Under the pieces are notes generated by a model, which saw only the letters and a program-made list of their open reading frames with translations, made no database searches and was not told the DNA's origin. DNA of 9,017 nt from Chitinispirillaceae bacterium. GTDB lineage: Bacteria; Fibrobacterota; Chitinivibrionia; Chitinivibrionales; Chitinispirillaceae. Positions 7,370-9,017 of the stretch are shown here, piece after piece (positions within the stretch are counted from its first letter, which is position 1; every line of letters begins with the position of its first letter). The translations under genes and the position numbers were made by a program. Location: the NCBI GenBank assembly GCA_016932075.1, contig JAFGDP010000007.1, positions 1 to 9,017 on the forward strand, in the 5' to 3' direction.

Positions 7370-7398
7370 TTGTTTATAGAGCTGATTTGCCTTATATT
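7370..7398 (+). promoter_or_regulatory. Putative promoter of the TIGR02147 gene
   Basis: TTGTTT at 7370-7375 is followed by a 17-base spacer and TATATT at 7393-7398, the same -10 hexamer and spacing proposed for the hydrolase operon. I see no GC-rich terminator between 7330 and 7472, so read-through from the hydrolases into the regulator is also possible. Confidence 0.35.
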
Positions 7399-7427
7399 CA
7401 GTATATTGTGTTTTTCCCTGTTGATGA

Positions 7428-7437
7428 TGTTCTCATA
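7428..7437 (+). promoter_or_regulatory. TGTTCTCATA direct repeat, copy B (putative operator)
   Basis: This is the fifth copy of the heptamer, 91 bases after copy A and in the same orientation. It lies downstream of the proposed -10 and just before the ribosome site at 7441-7445, where a bound protein could block the transcript. Autoregulation is an inference from position. Confidence 0.45.
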
Positions 7438-7440
7438 TTC

Positions 7441-7445
7441 AAGGA
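7441..7445 (+). promoter_or_regulatory. Possible ribosome binding site supporting a TTG start at 7452
   Basis: AAGGA ends 6 bases before an in-frame TTG at 7452, which would add seven residues to the regulator. The ATG at 7473 has only a weak AAGAAA upstream. The start is therefore genuinely ambiguous between the two. Confidence 0.4.
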
Positions 7446-7472
7446 TGATTTTTGCGCGGCAATAAGAAACTC

Positions 7473-8333
7473 ATGAAAATGCAGGAAACGGCAGAAAACA
7501 AGATTAGTGTCTTTAACTACACTGATTACCGCAAATATCTGGCGGACTACTATTCGTTCCAGAAGAAGAACAATCCCGCGTTTTCGTACCGGTTTTTCGC
7601 CAGGCGGGCGCAAATCAGTTCGTCCGGATTTTACAAAGAGGTAATGGACGGCAAACGGAGCCTGAGCCGCTCCCTGATCCACCGCTTTTCCGCCGCCATA
7701 AAACACAATAAAAAAGAGGCCGAATATTTCGAAAACATGGTGTACTTTACCGAAGCCGCGTCGGTCGAAGAGCGGGTACTGTACTTCAAGAAAATGATGG
7801 CTTCCTACGAGTCAAAGGCATGTCGTCTGCTGGGGGACCAGTACGAATATTTCTCCCGCTGGTACTACGTGGTCATAAGAGAACTCCTTGCCTGCATCCG
7901 GTTCAAGAACGACTACCGGGGCCTGGCACGGATGGTCAACCCGCCGATTCGACCGGATCAGGCGAAAAAAGCGATACACATTCTTGAAAAGCTCAACCTT
8001 ATTGAAAAGGATGAGGATGGTTTTTATGTCCGCTCTTCGTCGGCGATTACCACCGGCTATCCTTCTGGTGACGAGGGGGTACACCTTTTAAACGTCATCA
8101 ATTTTCAGAAAGCGATGCTGAAGATGGCCGATCAGGCATATGATCGGTATCCGCTGAAAAAAATAGACATGTCAACGCTCACGCTGAGCGTTTCCGAGGA
8201 GACCTATCTGGCCATGAAGGACGAGATCGCGAATTTCCGGAAGCGGCTTCTCAGTATGGCGGAAAAAGAGGAAAAACCGGACCGGATCTACCAGTTGTAC
8301 TACAGTTTTTTCCCGATGACAAAAGAGCAGTGA
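7473..8333 (+). CDS. TIGR02147 family protein (DUF4423), putative transcriptional regulator
   Basis: This 286-residue cytoplasmic protein (293 if the TTG at 7452 is used) covers the full length of the TIGR02147 family, known mainly from Fibrobacter and relatives. The hallmarks are in order: FNYTDYRKYLADYY near 14-27; a helix-turn-helix-like segment at about 39-77 (FFARRAQISSSGFYKEVMDG, KRSLSRSLIHRFSAAI); KKEAEYFENMVYF; a middle winged-helix-like part (VNPPIRPDQAKKAIHILEKL, NLIEKDEDGFYV); ITTGYPSG; and the C-terminal DMSTLTLSVSEETY to PDRIYQLYYSFFPMTK. There is no signal peptide or membrane segment. Regulation of transcription is inferred from the two helix-turn-helix-like regions and is little tested for the family. 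It lies 3 bases before the next gene, so the two are probably cotranslated. The shared TGTTCTC sites make it a candidate regulator of itself and of the hydrolase operon. Confidence 0.9.
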   Translation: MKMQETAENKISVFNYTDYRKYLADYYSFQKKNNPAFSYRFFARRAQISSSGFYKEVMDGKRSLSRSLIHRFSAAIKHNKKEAEYFENMVYFTEAASVEERVLYFKKMMASYESKACRLLGDQYEYFSRWYYVVIRELLACIRFKNDYRGLARMVNPPIRPDQAKKAIHILEKLNLIEKDEDGFYVRSSSAITTGYPSGDEGVHLLNVINFQKAMLKMADQAYDRYPLKKIDMSTLTLSVSEETYLAMKDEIANFRKRLLSMAEKEEKPDRIYQLYYSFFPMTKEQ

Positions 8334-8336
8334 GCC

Positions 8337-9017
8337 ATGATAAAACCAGTCTTAAAAAACAGTGCATTCATCCTGTGCGCCGCTCTGGCCGGAGCGATCT
8401 GCGTATGCACGGGCATGAATCCGCTTGCCGCCGGCGGCGGCACAGAGACGATAATCGGCCGAGTGGTCGACTCCGCCGGAATTGCTGCTCCCGGGACAAG
8501 GGTCGCTCTTCTTCCCGAAAACTATAATCCTGTCACCGGCCTTCCGGCGCCTGCATATGCCTTTATAGACACGACCGGCGACTCCGGAACGTATTCTTTC
8601 AGCAAAGTTCCCTATGGCGGCTATACGATTACCGCCCTGCATCTCAGCACTCAGGCGCGGGCGCTGCGTAGGGGTATCTCTATCGCCAGGAACCTCGCGC
8701 CGTCTCCTGTTGACACCCTGCGCATTCCCGGGGCCATAGGTGTTTCAATCCCGGACAGCGCGGATACGCTCAGCGGATATATCTATATACCCGGGACGGA
8801 CATAGCGGTCCGCATCACCGCAGGCACGGGCAAAGTACTTGTCGGCACTGTTCCGGCGGGTATAATTCCGTCGGTCAATTACACGGTCGCGGACGGGTCT
8901 GCGCAGCGGGTTGTGCGCTATGCCGTGCCCGTGACCTCCGGGGACACCGTCGATGTCGAAAACCCAGGGTGGAAATACGCAAAGCGGCTGTATCTTAATA
9001 CGACGGCATCCGGCGCC
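8337..9017 (+). CDS. Secreted regulatory-like-fold / DUF2341 protein (partial, runs off window end)
   Basis: The frame is open from the ATG at 8337 to the last base of the window, giving the first 227 residues. Residues 1-32 look like a signal peptide or membrane anchor (FILCAALAGAICVCTG); no Cys fits a strict lipobox. About 38-110 is a carboxypeptidase regulatory-like beta-sandwich (IIGRVVDSAGIAAPGTRVAL, GTYSFSKVPYGGYTITAL). A further beta-rich region follows to about 208. At 211 the sequence GWKYAKRLYLNTTASGA matches the usual beginning of a DUF2341 domain in Fibrobacterota proteins, which often continue into a LamG-like domain beyond this window. It overlaps nothing and follows the TIGR02147 stop by 3 bases, so translational coupling is likely. 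A surface binding or sensing role is inference; the catalytic nature, if any, cannot be told from the part visible. Confidence 0.82.
   Translation, partial: MIKPVLKNSAFILCAALAGAICVCTGMNPLAAGGGTETIIGRVVDSAGIAAPGTRVALLPENYNPVTGLPAPAYAFIDTTGDSGTYSFSKVPYGGYTITALHLSTQARALRRGISIARNLAPSPVDTLRIPGAIGVSIPDSADTLSGYIYIPGTDIAVRITAGTGKVLVGTVPAGIIPSVNYTVADGSAQRVVRYAVPVTSGDTVDVENPGWKYAKRLYLNTTASGA

Noticed and set aside
7330..7472. Intrinsic terminator after the hydrolase operon
   Set aside because: No GC-rich stem followed by a T-run is visible; only AT-rich imperfect repeats are present.
8337..8435. Lipoprotein signal in the last protein
   Set aside because: None of the Cys at the N-terminal hydrophobic stretch is preceded by a proper lipobox (the residue before each is Leu, Ile or Val rather than Gly, Ala or Ser).
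1..9017. CRISPR array, tRNA, rRNA or insertion sequence
   Set aside because: No regularly spaced repeats, no tRNA-like cloverleaf or rRNA segment, and no transposase or terminal inverted repeats were seen on either strand.

Overview
The window most likely comes from a member of the Fibrobacterota, perhaps Chitinispirillum-like. Three things point there: a regulator of the TIGR02147/DUF4423 family, which is largely a Fibrobacterota lineage family; a gene directly after it that begins a regulatory-like fold plus DUF2341 architecture; and secreted hydrolases with C-terminal tails resembling type IX secretion (T9SS) sorting domains. The phylum call is inference from protein families; no rRNA or marker gene is present.

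Layout. Positions 1-429 hold no gene I can support. From about 240 this stretch is AT-rich and looks regulatory. Positions 430-7329 carry four same-strand genes with gaps of 42, 15 and 57 bases, almost certainly one operon: a GH43 enzyme with a discoidin-like domain, a GH51 alpha-L-arabinofuranosidase, a second GH43 enzyme with a discoidin-like domain, and a third GH43 enzyme with an unusual fold order. All four have signal peptides and sorting-type tails, so together they look like a secreted or cell-surface set for removing arabinose from arabinan or arabinoxylan. No transporter or SusC/D-like gene is present. Positions 7330-7472 are a second AT-rich regulatory gap. A TIGR02147 regulator (7473-8333) follows, and 3 bases later a secreted multidomain protein that runs off the window end (8337-9017).

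Two observations stand out. First, the fourth hydrolase (6022-7329) appears to be a circular permutant of a GH43_26-like exo-arabinofuranosidase. The segment that normally closes the five-bladed propeller, including the GPGH metal-ligand histidine, sits at the N terminus, ahead of the catalytic Asp-Asp-Glu set, and is absent from the C terminus. The two other GH43 enzymes in the same operon keep the normal Asp-Asp-Glu-His order. Second, a 7-base motif, TGTTCTC, occurs five times in the window (one copy inverted). All copies lie in the two AT-rich intergenic regions, upstream of the hydrolase operon and upstream of the TIGR02147 gene, and none lies in the roughly 8 kb of coding sequence. This suggests a shared operator, possibly that of the TIGR02147 protein.
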